Assembly (NCBI RefSeq): GCF_020539505.1 | Contig: NZ_JACDXW010000004.1 | Coordinates: 186,001 to 250,000 of the forward strand | Length of the DNA: 64,000 bases | Source: Mesopusillimonas faecipullorum | GTDB lineage: Bacteria; Pseudomonadota; Gammaproteobacteria; Burkholderiales; Burkholderiaceae_B | Direction: 5' to 3' | In this document: one piece after another, positions 1-9,632 of the stretch | Layout: each line of letters opens with the position of its first letter | Numbering within the stretch: the stretch's first letter is position 1 | Program-made: the position numbers and the translations under genes | Notes under the pieces: generated by a model | Databases searched by the model: none | Seen by the model: the letters and a program-made list of their open reading frames with translations, nothing else | Told to the model about the DNA's origin: nothing

Positions 1-2040
1 GATTTTCTCGGACAGGGCAGCGTCGGCGTGCATTTCGCCGTCGACCTCCAGGTGGGGGGCGCGCTGAGAAATGAGTTCTCTTGCTTGAGCCATTTTGCGG
101 GAAGAGGCTGTGCTGCGGCTTCCGAAGTTGGAGTGCGAGAGCAGCGCGATCTTCGGGGTTACACCGAAGCGCATCATTTCTTGTGCCGCTTGTATGGTCA
201 TGTCGGCGATCTGATCGGCATCGGGGTCTTCGTTGACGTGCGTATCGCAGATGAAGAGCGTCTGGTTGGGCAGCATCAAGACATTCATGGCGGCATAGGT
301 ATGCGCGCCTTCTTTCAGGCCAATCACTTCTTCGACGTACTTGAGCTGGTTGTCGTAGCGGCTGGCGACGCCGCACAACAAAGCGTCGGCATCACCACGT
401 TGCAGCAACATGACGCCGATAAGCGAGTTGTGCTTGCGGACCATGGCCTTGGCAATTTCGGGCGTAATGCCGTGGCGGGCGCGCAATTTGTAATAGCCGC
501 TCCAGGTTTCGTTGAAGCGATCGTCATCTTCGGGGTCGACGATTTCGAAGTCTTTACCGGCCGTCATGCGCAAGCCGGCACGTTGCATACGCATTTCTAT
601 GACGGAAGGGCGGCCCACCAGAATGGGGAAGGCAATTTTTTCATCGACTACAGTTTGCGCAGCACGCAGTACCCGTTCGTCTTCGCCATCGGCGTAAATG
701 ACTCGCTTGGGCGCCTGCTTGGCCTGTTTGTACAAGGGGCGCATGAGTTGGCCCGAGTGATACACCATGGCCATGAGCTTTTGCCGGTAGGCCTCGAAGT
801 CTTCTATGGGGCGGCTTGCGACGCCTGAATCCATGGCGGCTTGAGCGACGGCGGGTGCGATTTCGAGGATCAGGCGAGGGTCGAAAGGCTTGGGGATGAT
901 GTATTCAGGGCCAAAGCTGAGGTCCTGGCCTGCATAGGCATTGGCGACTTCATCATTTTGTTCCGCTTCGGCCAAGGCGGCGATGGCCCTCACGCAAGCC
1001 AGCTTCATTTCTTCGTTGATGACGGTGGCACCGACATCCAGCGCACCGCGGAAGATGAAGGGGAAGCACAGAACGTTATTGACTTGGTTGGGGTAGTCGG
1101 AACGGCCTGTGGCGATGACGCAGTCTGGGCGGGCTGCCTTGGCGACTTCGGGGCGGATCTCGGGCTCTGGGTTGGCCAGGGCAAGAATCAATGGCTTGGC
1201 CGCCATGCTTTTAACCATATCGGCCGAGAGAACGCCGGGGGCCGAGCAGCCCAGGAAAACGTCGGCGTCACGGCATACGTCGGCCAAGGTGCGCGCTTCT
1301 GTTTTTTGAGCGTAGTAGGCCTTGGTGGGCTCCATATTGGCTTCACGGCCTTCCCAGATAACGCCGCGCGAGTCGACAACATAAATGCTTTCGCGGGGCA
1401 TGCCCAGGCTGACCAGCAAGTTAAGGCAGGCGATGGCTGCCGCACCGGCACCCGAGCACACCAATTTGACTTGCTTGATGTCTTTTCCTACGACTTTCAG
1501 GCCATTAAGGATGGCTGCTGAAGAAATAATAGCCGTGCCGTGCTGGTCATCATGGAAGACCGGTATTTTCATGCGTTCGCGCAGCTTCTTTTCTATATAG
1601 AAGCATTCTGGCGCTTTGATGTCTTCAAGGTTGACACCGCCCAGTGTGGGCTCCAGGGCAGCAATAATGTCTACCAGTTTGTCAGGATCGTTTTCGGCGA
1701 GCTCAATGTCGAAAACATCGATGCCGGCGAATTTCTTGAACAGGCAGCCTTTGCCTTCCATGACAGGTTTGGCCGCGAGTGGCCCGATATTGCCTAGACC
1801 AAGTACCGCGGTGCCGTTGGTAATGACGCCTACCAAGTTGGCGCGCGAGGTGTACATGGCAGCTGCGCCATCGCCCCCTTCGTAGATCGCCATGCTGGCT
1901 ACGGCAACCCCTGGGGAGTAAGCAAGCGAGAGGTCGTCTTGATTGGCAAGCGTTTTGGTGGGCGTGACCGAGATCTTGCCGGGCGTTGGCGACGCATGGT
2001 AGTCCAGTGCCAGCTTTGAAAGATCGGCGTTGGCGTTCAT
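1..2040 (-). CDS. maeB: NADP-dependent malic enzyme with phosphotransacetylase-like domain (3' end cut by window edge)
   Basis: Oxidative decarboxylation of malate to pyruvate with NADP+, a cytosolic anaplerotic and NADPH-forming step. Reading the minus strand from the ATG at 2038-2040 gives 680 uninterrupted codons to base 1. The N-terminal half carries the malic-enzyme core ([34 protein letters not shown] and a Rossmann segment VCSGAGAAA). From about residue 430 it continues into the phosphotransacetylase-like domain ([16 protein letters not shown]), as in the roughly 760-residue hybrid MaeB family, so some 80 C-terminal residues lie outside the window. The start is supported by AGGAG at 2052-2056. 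In hybrid enzymes the PTA-like domain is usually regulatory (acetyl-CoA inhibition) rather than catalytic. It diverges from odhA across a 489-base gap. Confidence 0.95.
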   Translation of the reverse strand, partial: MNANADLSKLALDYHASPTPGKISVTPTKTLANQDDLSLAYSPGVAVASMAIYEGGDGAAAMYTSRANLVGVITNGTAVLGLGNIGPLAAKPVMEGKGCLFKKFAGIDVFDIELAENDPDKLVDIIAALEPTLGGVNLEDIKAPECFYIEKKLRERMKIPVFHDDQHGTAIISSAAILNGLKVVGKDIKQVKLVCSGAGAAAIACLNLLVSLGMPRESIYVVDSRGVIWEGREANMEPTKAYYAQKTEARTLADVCRDADVFLGCSAPGVLSADMVKSMAAKPLILALANPEPEIRPEVAKAARPDCVIATGRSDYPNQVNNVLCFPFIFRGALDVGATVINEEMKLACVRAIAALAEAEQNDEVANAYAGQDLSFGPEYIIPKPFDPRLILEIAPAVAQAAMDSGVASRPIEDFEAYRQKLMAMVYHSGQLMRPLYKQAKQAPKRVIYADGEDERVLRAAQTVVDEKIAFPILVGRPSVIEMRMQRAGLRMTAGKDFEIVDPEDDDRFNETWSGYYKLRARHGITPEIAKAMVRKHNSLIGVMLLQRGDADALLCGVASRYDNQLKYVEEVIGLKEGAHTYAAMNVLMLPNQTLFICDTHVNEDPDADQIADMTIQAAQEMMRFGVTPKIALLSHSNFGSRSTASSRKMAQARELISQRAPHLEVDGEMHADAALSEKI

Positions 2041-2529
2041 GATGGAAAAGGCTCCTGAAACAAACGAATGGCGATTAGAAAAACTGAAATAAAAGAAGAG
2101 GGCCGGGCTCGCCTGGCCCGGCTTGCGCGGGGTCCCGGACGGTGTTTGGCAATAGCCGTACAAGCCACATAATCGACAAGTGTAATGCGAAGCGGCGATA
2201 CATGTTGCTTGTGCGATGCAGCAATTTTTTAGTTGGATAGCCGCTGAGGGATCGCACTCCTTGACAGGAGTCCAGTCGTGCAAAGCTAAGGAATAAGCGG
2301 GTTTTGAATAGGGTGTCAGGATTCACCCACGCTTTGACGGTTTTTTACTGAGCTGGGCGGGCTTTACCGTTACATGATTTTTTTTTGTGGGTATACTAGT
2401 TGGATACGGCTTTTAGTAAGGCGTACGTTGCCTTCTGCTCCGCTATCCGCTAACCGGTCTGGCCGTGTCGCGGAAGGTTGTCCTGCATCAAAACGAGTGA
2501 GACACTCGGTAAGGTGAAGCGTAAAAAAT
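2041..2529. other. maeB/odhA divergent intergenic region
   Basis: 489 bases without a credible gene. It contains a minus-strand hairpin (GCCGGGC 2102-2108 with GCCCGGC 2116-2122) followed on that strand by a pyrimidine-rich stretch, a small inverted repeat ACTCC/GGAGT (2256-2260 and 2267-2271), and a run of nine or more T residues near 2378-2386. An open frame of 83 codons on the minus strand (2075-2326) has no recognisable product and no family resemblance. I treat the region as regulatory for both genes. Confidence 0.6.
2370..2397 (+). promoter_or_regulatory. Candidate sigma-70 promoter for the odh operon
   Basis: TTACAT at 2370-2375 and TATACT at 2392-2397 are separated by 16 bases. The -10 is close to consensus and the -35 is weaker. 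Transcription would start near 2404, giving an odhA leader of about 125 bases. This is assigned by eye only. Confidence 0.4.
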
Positions 2530-5406
2530 ATGTCATCAGAAACTGAACTTCTTTCTACCTCCTATCTGTTTGGTAGCAATGCCCCCTACGTAGAGGAACT
2601 CTACGAGTCCTACCTCGAGAACCCAGGCTCCATCCCCGAGCGCTGGCGCGATTATTTCGATCAGCTGCAGCATCAGCCGGCAACCGACGGTCAGGAAACC
2701 ACGCGTGATCAAGCTCACGCTCCCATCATCGAGTCTTTCGCTCAACGCGCCCGCGCCAATGCTTTCGTTGCCCGTGGTGGCAGCCAGCAGGTCGACCTCA
2801 GCGTTGCAAGCAAGCAGGTCTCGGTTCAGTCGCTGATCGCCGCCTACCGTTCGCTAGGCGTACGTGTTGCCGACCTCGACCCCTTAAAGCGCCAAGAGCG
2901 TCCGGTCATCCCCGAGCTCGATCCCGCTTTCTACGGCCTGACCGAAGCCGACCTTGATCAGGTTTATTCGGCCACCAATACTTATTTCACCAAAGCCGAC
3001 ACCATGAGCATGCGAGACATGCTCAAGGCTTTGCGCGACACTTATTGCCGCAGCGTCGGCGCCGAGTTCATGCATATCTCCGATCCCGCCGCCAAGCGTT
3101 GGATCCAAGAGCGTCTTGAGTCCAGCTCCGGTGTGCCGGCATTCTCGCCAGAACGCAAGCGTCACGTGTTGCAGCAACTCACCGAGGCTGAAGGCCTCGA
3201 GCGTTTCCTGCACACCAAGTATGTAGGCCAAAAGCGCTTCTCGCTGGAAGGTGGTGAAAGCTTCATCGCTTCCATGGACGAGCTGGTCAACCATGCCGGC
3301 GAAAGCGGTGTACAAGAGATCGTCGTGGGCATGGCCCACCGTGGTCGCTTGAATATGTTGGTCAACATCATGGGCAAGATGCCCGCCGACCTGTTCGCCG
3401 AGTTCGAAGGCAAGTATGCCCAAACGCTCACCGACGGCGACGTCAAATATCACAACGGCTTCTCTAGCGATCTTTCCACGCGCGGCGGCCCCGTCCACCT
3501 GTCGCTGGCTTTCAACCCTTCGCACCTTGAAATCGTCAACCCTGTGGTCGAGGGCAGCGTGCGCGCTCGCCAAGACCGTCGCGGCGACGAAAACGGCACC
3601 GAAGTGCTGCCCGTGCTGGTGCACGGCGATGCGGCTTTCGCCGGCCAAGGCGTGGTCATGGAAACCCTCAATCTGGCCCAGACTCGCGGCTACGGTACGG
3701 GCGGTACGGTTCACCTCGTCATCAACAACCAAATTGGTTTTACCACCTCCGACCCTCGCGACACGCGTTCCACGCTGTATTGCACCGACGTCGCCAAGAT
3801 GATCGAGGCACCGGTGTTCCACGTGAATGGCGACGACCCCGAAGCCGTGGTCTACGTCACCCAACTGGCCCTGGATTATCGTCGTGAATTCCACCACGAT
3901 GTGGTCGTCGATATCGTCTGCTTCCGCAAACTGGGTCACAACGAGCAAGACACCCCTTCGCTGACTCAGCCTCTGATGTACAAGCGCATTGGCCAGCATC
4001 CCGGCACGCGCAAGCTGTACGCCGACAAGCTGGTCGCTCAAGGCATTCTGGCCGAAGGCGAGGCCGACGAGCTCGTCAAGGGCTATCGTCAGTTGATGGA
4101 AGACGGTCGCCGCACGGTCGAACCCGTGCTCACCGACTACAAGAACAAGTACGCCACCGACTGGAAGCCTTTCCTGAATGCCAAATGGACAGATCATGCT
4201 GACACCGGTGTGCCTCTCGCCGAACTCACTCGTATCGGCGAGCGTCTGACCACCGTACCTGAAAGCTTCACCGTGCATCCACTGGTAGAGCGTCTGCTGA
4301 ACGACCGCCGTAAAATGGCGCGCGGCGAACAGCGTCTCGATTGGGGTATGGGCGAGCACCTGGGTTTTGCCACCCTGGTGGCTTCGGGCTACACCATCCG
4401 CATTACGGGTCAAGACTCCGGTCGTGGTACGTTTACCCACCGCCATGCCGTGTTGCACGATCAAAAGCGCGACCGCTGGAACGACGGTACCTACATTCCG
4501 CTGCAGAATGTCTCCGACACCCAGGCTCCGTTTACGGTAATCGACTCGGTGCTCTCCGAAGAAGCCGTGCTGGGTTTTGAATACGGTTATGCAACGGCCG
4601 AGCCCAACACGCTTACCATTTGGGAAGCTCAGTTCGGCGACTTCGTCAACGGCGCACAAGTGGTCATTGACCAATTCATCTCGGCCGGCGAAGCCAAGTG
4701 GGGCCGTCAGTGTGGTTTGGTCATGATGCTGCCGCACGGTTACGAAGGCCAGGGCCCCGAGCACTCATCGGGTCGCATCGAGCGCTTCTTGCAGCTGTGT
4801 GCCGATAACAATATGCAAGTGGTTCAGCCTACGAACGCATCGCAGATCTTCCACGTCTTGCGTCGTCAGATGATCCGTCCTTTCCGCAAGCCGCTGGTGA
4901 TCTTCACACCTAAGTCGCTGTTGCGCCATAAAGATGCCACTTCGCCCTTGCAAGATTTGGCAGATGGCCATTTCGAGCTGGTGATCGGCGAACAGAACGC
5001 CGAGATCAATCCCGCCGAAGTCAAGCGCGTACTGGTATGTTCTGGCCGTGTGTATTACGACTTGCTGAATGCCCGCAACGAAGGCCAGCGTGGCGATGTT
5101 GCCATCCTGCGCGTCGAGCAGCTCTATCCTTTCGGCCACAAGGCCTTCCAGGCTGAACTGCAAAAATACCCCAACGCCAAGGAAATCATCTGGGTGCAAG
5201 ATGAACCTCAGAACCAGGGTCCTTGGTTCTACATCCAGCATCACTTGTACGAGAACATGGCCGAAGGGCAGCGTCTGGGTTATGCCGGTCGTCCCGCGTC
5301 GGCTTCTCCCGCCGTCGGCTACATGGCCAAGCACCTTGAACAGCTGCGCAATATGCTGGAGCAGGCCTTCGCGCCTAAGTTCAAGGGCTTTACGCTGCTC
5401 AAGTAA
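2530..5406 (+). CDS. odhA: 2-oxoglutarate dehydrogenase E1 component
   Basis: Thiamine-diphosphate-dependent decarboxylase of the 2-oxoglutarate dehydrogenase complex. It converts 2-oxoglutarate to a succinyl group transferred to the lipoyl arm of E2 in the TCA cycle. The 958-residue length is normal for SucA/OdhA. Visible family signatures include the N-terminal E2-contact segment starting MSSETELLSTSYLFG, the AHRGRLNML motif near residue 268, GDVKYHNGFSS shortly after, and VINNQIGFTT and GQDSGRGTFTHRH further on. The C-terminal half ends with the EQLYPFG and EPQNQGPW motifs of the pyrimidine-binding/C-terminal domains. AAGGTGAAG lies upstream of the ATG. It is first in the cluster odhA-odhB-lpdA, and odhB follows after 24 bases, so the two are surely co-transcribed. 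Confidence 0.98.
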   Translation: MSSETELLSTSYLFGSNAPYVEELYESYLENPGSIPERWRDYFDQLQHQPATDGQETTRDQAHAPIIESFAQRARANAFVARGGSQQVDLSVASKQVSVQSLIAAYRSLGVRVADLDPLKRQERPVIPELDPAFYGLTEADLDQVYSATNTYFTKADTMSMRDMLKALRDTYCRSVGAEFMHISDPAAKRWIQERLESSSGVPAFSPERKRHVLQQLTEAEGLERFLHTKYVGQKRFSLEGGESFIASMDELVNHAGESGVQEIVVGMAHRGRLNMLVNIMGKMPADLFAEFEGKYAQTLTDGDVKYHNGFSSDLSTRGGPVHLSLAFNPSHLEIVNPVVEGSVRARQDRRGDENGTEVLPVLVHGDAAFAGQGVVMETLNLAQTRGYGTGGTVHLVINNQIGFTTSDPRDTRSTLYCTDVAKMIEAPVFHVNGDDPEAVVYVTQLALDYRREFHHDVVVDIVCFRKLGHNEQDTPSLTQPLMYKRIGQHPGTRKLYADKLVAQGILAEGEADELVKGYRQLMEDGRRTVEPVLTDYKNKYATDWKPFLNAKWTDHADTGVPLAELTRIGERLTTVPESFTVHPLVERLLNDRRKMARGEQRLDWGMGEHLGFATLVASGYTIRITGQDSGRGTFTHRHAVLHDQKRDRWNDGTYIPLQNVSDTQAPFTVIDSVLSEEAVLGFEYGYATAEPNTLTIWEAQFGDFVNGAQVVIDQFISAGEAKWGRQCGLVMMLPHGYEGQGPEHSSGRIERFLQLCADNNMQVVQPTNASQIFHVLRRQMIRPFRKPLVIFTPKSLLRHKDATSPLQDLADGHFELVIGEQNAEINPAEVKRVLVCSGRVYYDLLNARNEGQRGDVAILRVEQLYPFGHKAFQAELQKYPNAKEIIWVQDEPQNQGPWFYIQHHLYENMAEGQRLGYAGRPASASPAVGYMAKHLEQLRNMLEQAFAPKFKGFTLLK

Positions 5407-5430
5407 CCCCTATTCATCACGGAAAACAAC

Positions 5431-6639
5431 ATGGCAATCATTGAAGTCCTCGTCCCCCAGCTTTCCGAATCCATTTCGGAAGCCACTTTGCTCACCTGGA
5501 AAAAGCAGCCTGGCCAGGCTGTGGAAGTTGACGAGATCCTCATCGAGGTCGAAACCGACAAGGTCGTACTCGAAGTGCCGGCACCTTCTGCGGGTGTCTT
5601 GACCGAGATCGTTAAGGCTGACGGCAGCACCGTTACCTCCGGCGAAGTCCTGGCCCGTATTGACTCCGCCGCGCAAGCCAGTGCTGCGCCGGCAGCGGCT
5701 GCACCGGTAGCTGAAGCAGCACCTGCAGCTGCCGCGGCGCCCGTTAGCGCATCCGCTGCGGGTGTCGCGTCTCCTGCCGCAGCCAAAATTCTGGCTGAGA
5801 AAGGCGTAGATCCTTCCTCCGTCGACGGCTCGGGCCGTGGTGGTCGCGTTACCAAGGCTGACGCCCAGGGCGCAAAGGCTGGTGGCGCCGCTGCCAAGCC
5901 TGCCGCACCGGTTGCACCTCCTACGCTCTCGCTCGACGGTCGCCCCGAGCAGCGCGTACCCATGAGCCGCTTGCGTGCCCGTGTTGCCGAGCGTCTGTTG
6001 CAGTCTCAACAAGAGAACGCCATCCTGACGACCTTCAACGAGGTCAACATGAAGGCGATCATGGATTTGCGCAACGCCTACAAAGACAAGTTCGAGAAAG
6101 AGCACGGCGTCAAGCTGGGCTTCACCTCTTTCTTTGTCAAGGCTGCTGTAGCCGCGCTCAAAAAGTATCCCATCGTCAACGCTTCCGTTGATGGCAAGGA
6201 CATCATCTATCACGGCTACTTCGATATCGGTATTGCCGTGGGTAGCCCGCGTGGCTTGGTTGTGCCCATCCTGCGTAACGCCGATCAGCTTTCCATCGCT
6301 GATATCGAGAAGCAGATCGCCGACTTCGGCGCCCGCGCCCGCGACGGTAAGCTGACGCTCGAAGAGCTCACCGGTGGCACGTTCTCCATCTCCAACGGCG
6401 GCGTGTTCGGCTCCATGTTGTCCACCCCCATCATCAACCCACCGCAGTCGGCTATTCTCGGCATTCACGCTACCAAAGAGCGTCCTGTCGTCGAGAACGG
6501 TCAGATCGTCATCCGCCCGATGAACTATCTGGCCATGTCCTATGACCACCGCATCATCGACGGCCGTGAAGCTGTGCTGGCGCTGGTAGCCATGAAGGAA
6601 GCCCTGGAAGATCCTCAGCGTTTGCTGTTGGATCTGTAA
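5431..6639 (+). CDS. odhB: Dihydrolipoamide succinyltransferase (E2 of 2-oxoglutarate dehydrogenase)
   Basis: Core acyltransferase that passes the succinyl group from the lipoyl arm to CoA. It has one N-terminal lipoyl domain with the lipoylated lysine at K44 in ETDKVVLEV. An Ala/Pro-rich linker covers about residues 78-112, and a peripheral subunit-binding domain about 114-148 ([24 protein letters not shown]). The catalytic domain ends in the DHRIIDG motif with H373 and D377. The 402-residue length is typical of succinyltransferases rather than the longer pyruvate dehydrogenase E2. It lies 24 bases after odhA. A strong hairpin follows it before lpdA. Confidence 0.98.
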   Translation: MAIIEVLVPQLSESISEATLLTWKKQPGQAVEVDEILIEVETDKVVLEVPAPSAGVLTEIVKADGSTVTSGEVLARIDSAAQASAAPAAAAPVAEAAPAAAAAPVSASAAGVASPAAAKILAEKGVDPSSVDGSGRGGRVTKADAQGAKAGGAAAKPAAPVAPPTLSLDGRPEQRVPMSRLRARVAERLLQSQQENAILTTFNEVNMKAIMDLRNAYKDKFEKEHGVKLGFTSFFVKAAVAALKKYPIVNASVDGKDIIYHGYFDIGIAVGSPRGLVVPILRNADQLSIADIEKQIADFGARARDGKLTLEELTGGTFSISNGGVFGSMLSTPIINPPQSAILGIHATKERPVVENGQIVIRPMNYLAMSYDHRIIDGREAVLALVAMKEALEDPQRLLLDL

Positions 6640-6710
6640 ACCGACGCGCCGGTGTGGCGCTGCGCTGACGCTTCATCGCGTGCAAGCACGGATGTTCAGG
6701 CGCCGCACCG

Positions 6711-6744
6711 GGCCGCTGTTCATATTGGGGCAGCGGCCTTTTTA
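6711..6744 (+). terminator. Intrinsic terminator between odhB and lpdA
   Basis: GGCCGCTG (6711-6718) pairs with CAGCGGCC (6731-6738) across a 12-base loop and is followed directly by TTTTTA. It sits inside the odh operon, so it probably lets E1/E2 be made in excess of E3, or lpdA has its own promoter just downstream. Confidence 0.8.
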
Positions 6745-6797
6745 TTAGAACTTCAGACGGCTGTCTTCTGGCAGTCGCGCTAAAAGAGTACAAAGTC

Positions 6798-8225
6798 ATG
6801 GCTAAACAATTTGACGTAGTAGTAATCGGTGCCGGCCCCGGCGGGTACATCGCCGCCATTCGCGCCGCCCAACTGGGTTTCTCGGTTGCGTGCATAGACG
6901 CTTGGTCTAACGCAGAAGGCAAGGCTGCCCCGGGCGGCACCTGCACCAACGTGGGTTGCATCCCCTCCAAGGCGCTGCTGCAGTCGTCCGAGCATTACGA
7001 GCAAGCCCAGCACCACTTTGCTGAGCACGGCATCGAGGTCAAAGGCCTGGGTCTTAAGCTCGACACGCTCGTGGGCCGCAAAGACACCGTGGTCAAACAA
7101 AACAACGACGGCATTCTCTACCTGTTCAAGAAAAACAAGGTCACGTTCTTCCATGGTACGGGTGCCCTGAATGCGCACGTGGATGGCGGTTGGTCGATTT
7201 TGGTGTCCGGCGCCAGCGAAGAAGAGCTCATCGCCAAGCACGTCGTCATCGCTACCGGTTCTTCGCCCCGCGAACTGCCCGGCCTGCCGTTCGATGAAAA
7301 ACGCGTGCTTTCCAACGCCGGCGCACTCAGCCTGAGTGCTGTGCCCAAGAAACTGGGTGTTATCGGTGCTGGCGTGATCGGCCTGGAACTGGGCAGCGTA
7401 TGGCGCCGTTTGGGTGCTGAAGTGACCGTGCTCGAAGCCATGCCCGATTTCCTGCCGGCAGCCGACCAGCAAGTCGCCAAAGAAGCCCATAAAGCTTTCA
7501 CCAAGCAAGGCTTGGCGATCCAAACTGGCGTCAAGATTGGCGAAGCCAAGGCTTCGGCCCGTTCCGTCACGGTGCCTTACACCGATGCTAGCGGTGCAGA
7601 GCAAAGCCTGGTTGTCGATCACCTTATCGTGTCTATCGGTCGCGTGCCTCACACCGTAGGCCTGGGTGCCGAAAAAGTCGGCCTCAAGCTGGACGAGCGC
7701 GGTTTTATCGCCATTGACGACGACTGCCGTACCAACCTGCCCAATGTCTGGGCCGTTGGCGACGTCGTGCGTGGCCCCATGCTGGCTCACAAGGCCGAAG
7801 AAGAGGGCGTTGCCGTGGCAGAACGTATTGCCGGCCAGCACGGTCACGTCAACTACGGCACGATCCCCAGCGTCATCTACACCTCGCCCGAAATCGCTTG
7901 GGTGGGTCGCAACGAGCAGCAACTCAAGACCGCAGGCGTCGAGTACAAAGCAGGCAGCTTCCCGTTCTTGGCCAATGGCCGTGCACGTGCCTTGGGTGAT
8001 ACCACCGGTTTCGTCAAAGTGCTGGCTGATGCCAAAACCGACGAAGTCCTGGGTGTACATATCGTTGGCCCGCTGGCATCCGAGTTGATCGCCGAAGCCG
8101 TCACCATCATGGAGTTCCGTGGTGCGGCCGAAGATATTGCTCGTATTTGCCATGCCCACCCCACGCTGTCCGAGTCCCTGAAAGAAGCCGCTTTGGCTGT
8201 CGACAAACGCAGCTTGAACTTCTAA
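6798..8225 (+). CDS. lpdA: Dihydrolipoyl dehydrogenase (E3)
   Basis: FAD- and NAD-dependent oxidoreductase that re-oxidises the dihydrolipoyl arm of the 2-oxoacid dehydrogenase complexes. The 475-residue protein shows the FAD fingerprint GAGPGG at 11-16 and the redox-active disulfide C49/C54 in [13 protein letters not shown]. It also has a second Rossmann motif for NAD ([13 protein letters not shown]) and the C-terminal dimer-interface motif [10 protein letters not shown] with the catalytic His-Glu pair. It stands 158 bases downstream of odhB with a terminator in the gap, so expression may be partly independent. E3 may also serve pyruvate dehydrogenase or glycine cleavage if no other copy exists in the genome. 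Confidence 0.97.
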   Translation: MAKQFDVVVIGAGPGGYIAAIRAAQLGFSVACIDAWSNAEGKAAPGGTCTNVGCIPSKALLQSSEHYEQAQHHFAEHGIEVKGLGLKLDTLVGRKDTVVKQNNDGILYLFKKNKVTFFHGTGALNAHVDGGWSILVSGASEEELIAKHVVIATGSSPRELPGLPFDEKRVLSNAGALSLSAVPKKLGVIGAGVIGLELGSVWRRLGAEVTVLEAMPDFLPAADQQVAKEAHKAFTKQGLAIQTGVKIGEAKASARSVTVPYTDASGAEQSLVVDHLIVSIGRVPHTVGLGAEKVGLKLDERGFIAIDDDCRTNLPNVWAVGDVVRGPMLAHKAEEEGVAVAERIAGQHGHVNYGTIPSVIYTSPEIAWVGRNEQQLKTAGVEYKAGSFPFLANGRARALGDTTGFVKVLADAKTDEVLGVHIVGPLASELIAEAVTIMEFRGAAEDIARICHAHPTLSESLKEAALAVDKRSLNF

Positions 8226-8344
8226 TGAAGGCTGAGCCCACCAAGCCTGCCTTAAGCACGGTACGGCCTGGTGGTGCCAATGTGTAGCCGCGCGCAGCCA
8301 ATGCTAAGCCTGGCGGCATATTGAAAAGATCGGAGTGCGGAAAT

Positions 8345-8366
8345 AAGGGGCTTCGGCCCCTTTTTC
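8345..8366 (+). terminator. Intrinsic terminator after lpdA
   Basis: AAGGGGC and GCCCCTT are separated by a TTCG tetraloop, and the descending arm runs into a TTTTT tract. The tract ends fewer than 20 bases before the zapE start codon. Confidence 0.85.
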
Positions 8367-8384
8367 CTTTACTGAAGCAATGAG

Positions 8385-9476
8385 ATGAACGTACGCGAAT
8401 ATTACTTGCAGTCCCTGAGTGAAAAAGGCTATCAGGCCGACAAAGCCCAGATGGCAGCCATAGACAGGTTGCAGCGTTTCTATGATGACTGGGTCACTTA
8501 CAAACAGGCGCGTTCCTCGCCGTTGCGCAAGCTTTTCCGGCGCCCGGCCATACCCCGAGGGGTGTACATGTGGGGCGGGGTGGGTCGAGGCAAAAGTTTC
8601 TTGATGGATGCCTTCTATCAAACCGTGCCGCTCAAGCGCAAAGCACGCTTGCACTTCCATGAGTTCATGCAAGGTGTGCACCGCGAGCTCGAGCAGGTGA
8701 AGGGGCAGTCCGACCCCTTGGATGCCGTGGCCCTCAAGGTGGCAAAGCGTTATCGCCTGATCTGCTTCGACGAATTTCACGTTTCCGATATTGCCGATGC
8801 CATGATTTTGTATAGGCTGTTGCTCAAACTGTTCGAGCACGGCGTGTCATTCGTGATGACTTCCAACTACGAGCCCTCTAAGCTCTATCCTGACGGCCTG
8901 CACAGAGACCGCATAGTTCCAGCCATCAAGCTCATACAGAGCCGCATGGACGTGATGAATGTGGATACCGGGGTTGATTACAGGCGGCGCTCGCTTGAGC
9001 AGGTAAGAATGTATTTGACGCCTCTGGGCGATCAAACGCAGAGCGAGCTTCAATCGGCTTTTGATCACTTGTCCGACGGCGCTCCGCGCGAACCGGTGTT
9101 AACCGTGCAGAACCGAGAGCTGCGTGCAGTGGCTTTAAGTGGAAGCGTGGTCTGGTTTGACTTCGACACCTTGTGCGGCGGGCCGCGTTCGCAGAATGAC
9201 TACCTGGAGTTGGCCAGCCGCTTCCACACCGTGATTTTGTCGGATGTACCCCGGATGAAGGCGAGTCAGTCATCCGAGGCGCGGCGCTTCACTTGGCTGA
9301 TAGATGTGTTTTACGACCATAAGGTCAAGTTGATCATCTCTGCCGAATGCGAGGCCGAGCAGCTTTATACCGAAGGCCAGATGTCCAATGAATTCCATCG
9401 CACGGTGTCTCGCATACTAGAGATGCAATCCAAGGAATATCTGGAGGCCGAACGACGGGTGGCTTCTACGCTGTAA
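8385..9476 (+). CDS. zapE: Cell division ATPase ZapE (AFG1/LACE1 family)
   Basis: AAA-type P-loop ATPase. In E. coli, ZapE associates with the Z ring under stress and modulates FtsZ bundling. The 363-residue protein has Walker A GGVGRGKS at about 64-71, Walker B LICFDEFHVSD around residue 126, and sensor-like NYEPSKLYPDGLHRDR, all characteristic of the family. The ATG lies within 20 bases of the lpdA terminator, so a promoter must overlap the terminator or transcription reads through. The position directly after the odh operon is common in Burkholderiales. Confidence 0.92.
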   Translation: MNVREYYLQSLSEKGYQADKAQMAAIDRLQRFYDDWVTYKQARSSPLRKLFRRPAIPRGVYMWGGVGRGKSFLMDAFYQTVPLKRKARLHFHEFMQGVHRELEQVKGQSDPLDAVALKVAKRYRLICFDEFHVSDIADAMILYRLLLKLFEHGVSFVMTSNYEPSKLYPDGLHRDRIVPAIKLIQSRMDVMNVDTGVDYRRRSLEQVRMYLTPLGDQTQSELQSAFDHLSDGAPREPVLTVQNRELRAVALSGSVVWFDFDTLCGGPRSQNDYLELASRFHTVILSDVPRMKASQSSEARRFTWLIDVFYDHKVKLIISAECEAEQLYTEGQMSNEFHRTVSRILEMQSKEYLEAERRVASTL

Positions 9477-9632
9477 AGAAGTGTTCTCGTTTCCTTAAGC
9501 GCCGCCGGCCTGCAACTGTTTTCTCACGCCAATACTTGCAAAGGCATGAGCTGATGCTTTTTGGTTATTTGTGAAGCCACCGTTTTGCGGTGACAATTAT
9601 TTGTTTTTGTAGATCTTTAGTCAGGACAGTTG

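Noticed and set aside
28-1521. Plus-strand open frames of 266 and 226 codons over maeB
   Set aside because: They lie opposite an intact maeB reading frame and have no recognisable product.
2261-2266. TTGACA as a -35 box upstream of odhA
   Set aside because: No acceptable -10 follows at 16-18 bases. The hexamer is the loop of a small inverted repeat.
2075-2326. 83-codon minus-strand frame between maeB and odhA
   Set aside because: No Shine-Dalgarno sequence, no domain, and it contains terminator- and promoter-like elements.
2884-4764. 626-codon open frame antisense to odhA
   Set aside because: A shadow frame caused by GC codon bias. It has no family motifs, and odhA is certain.
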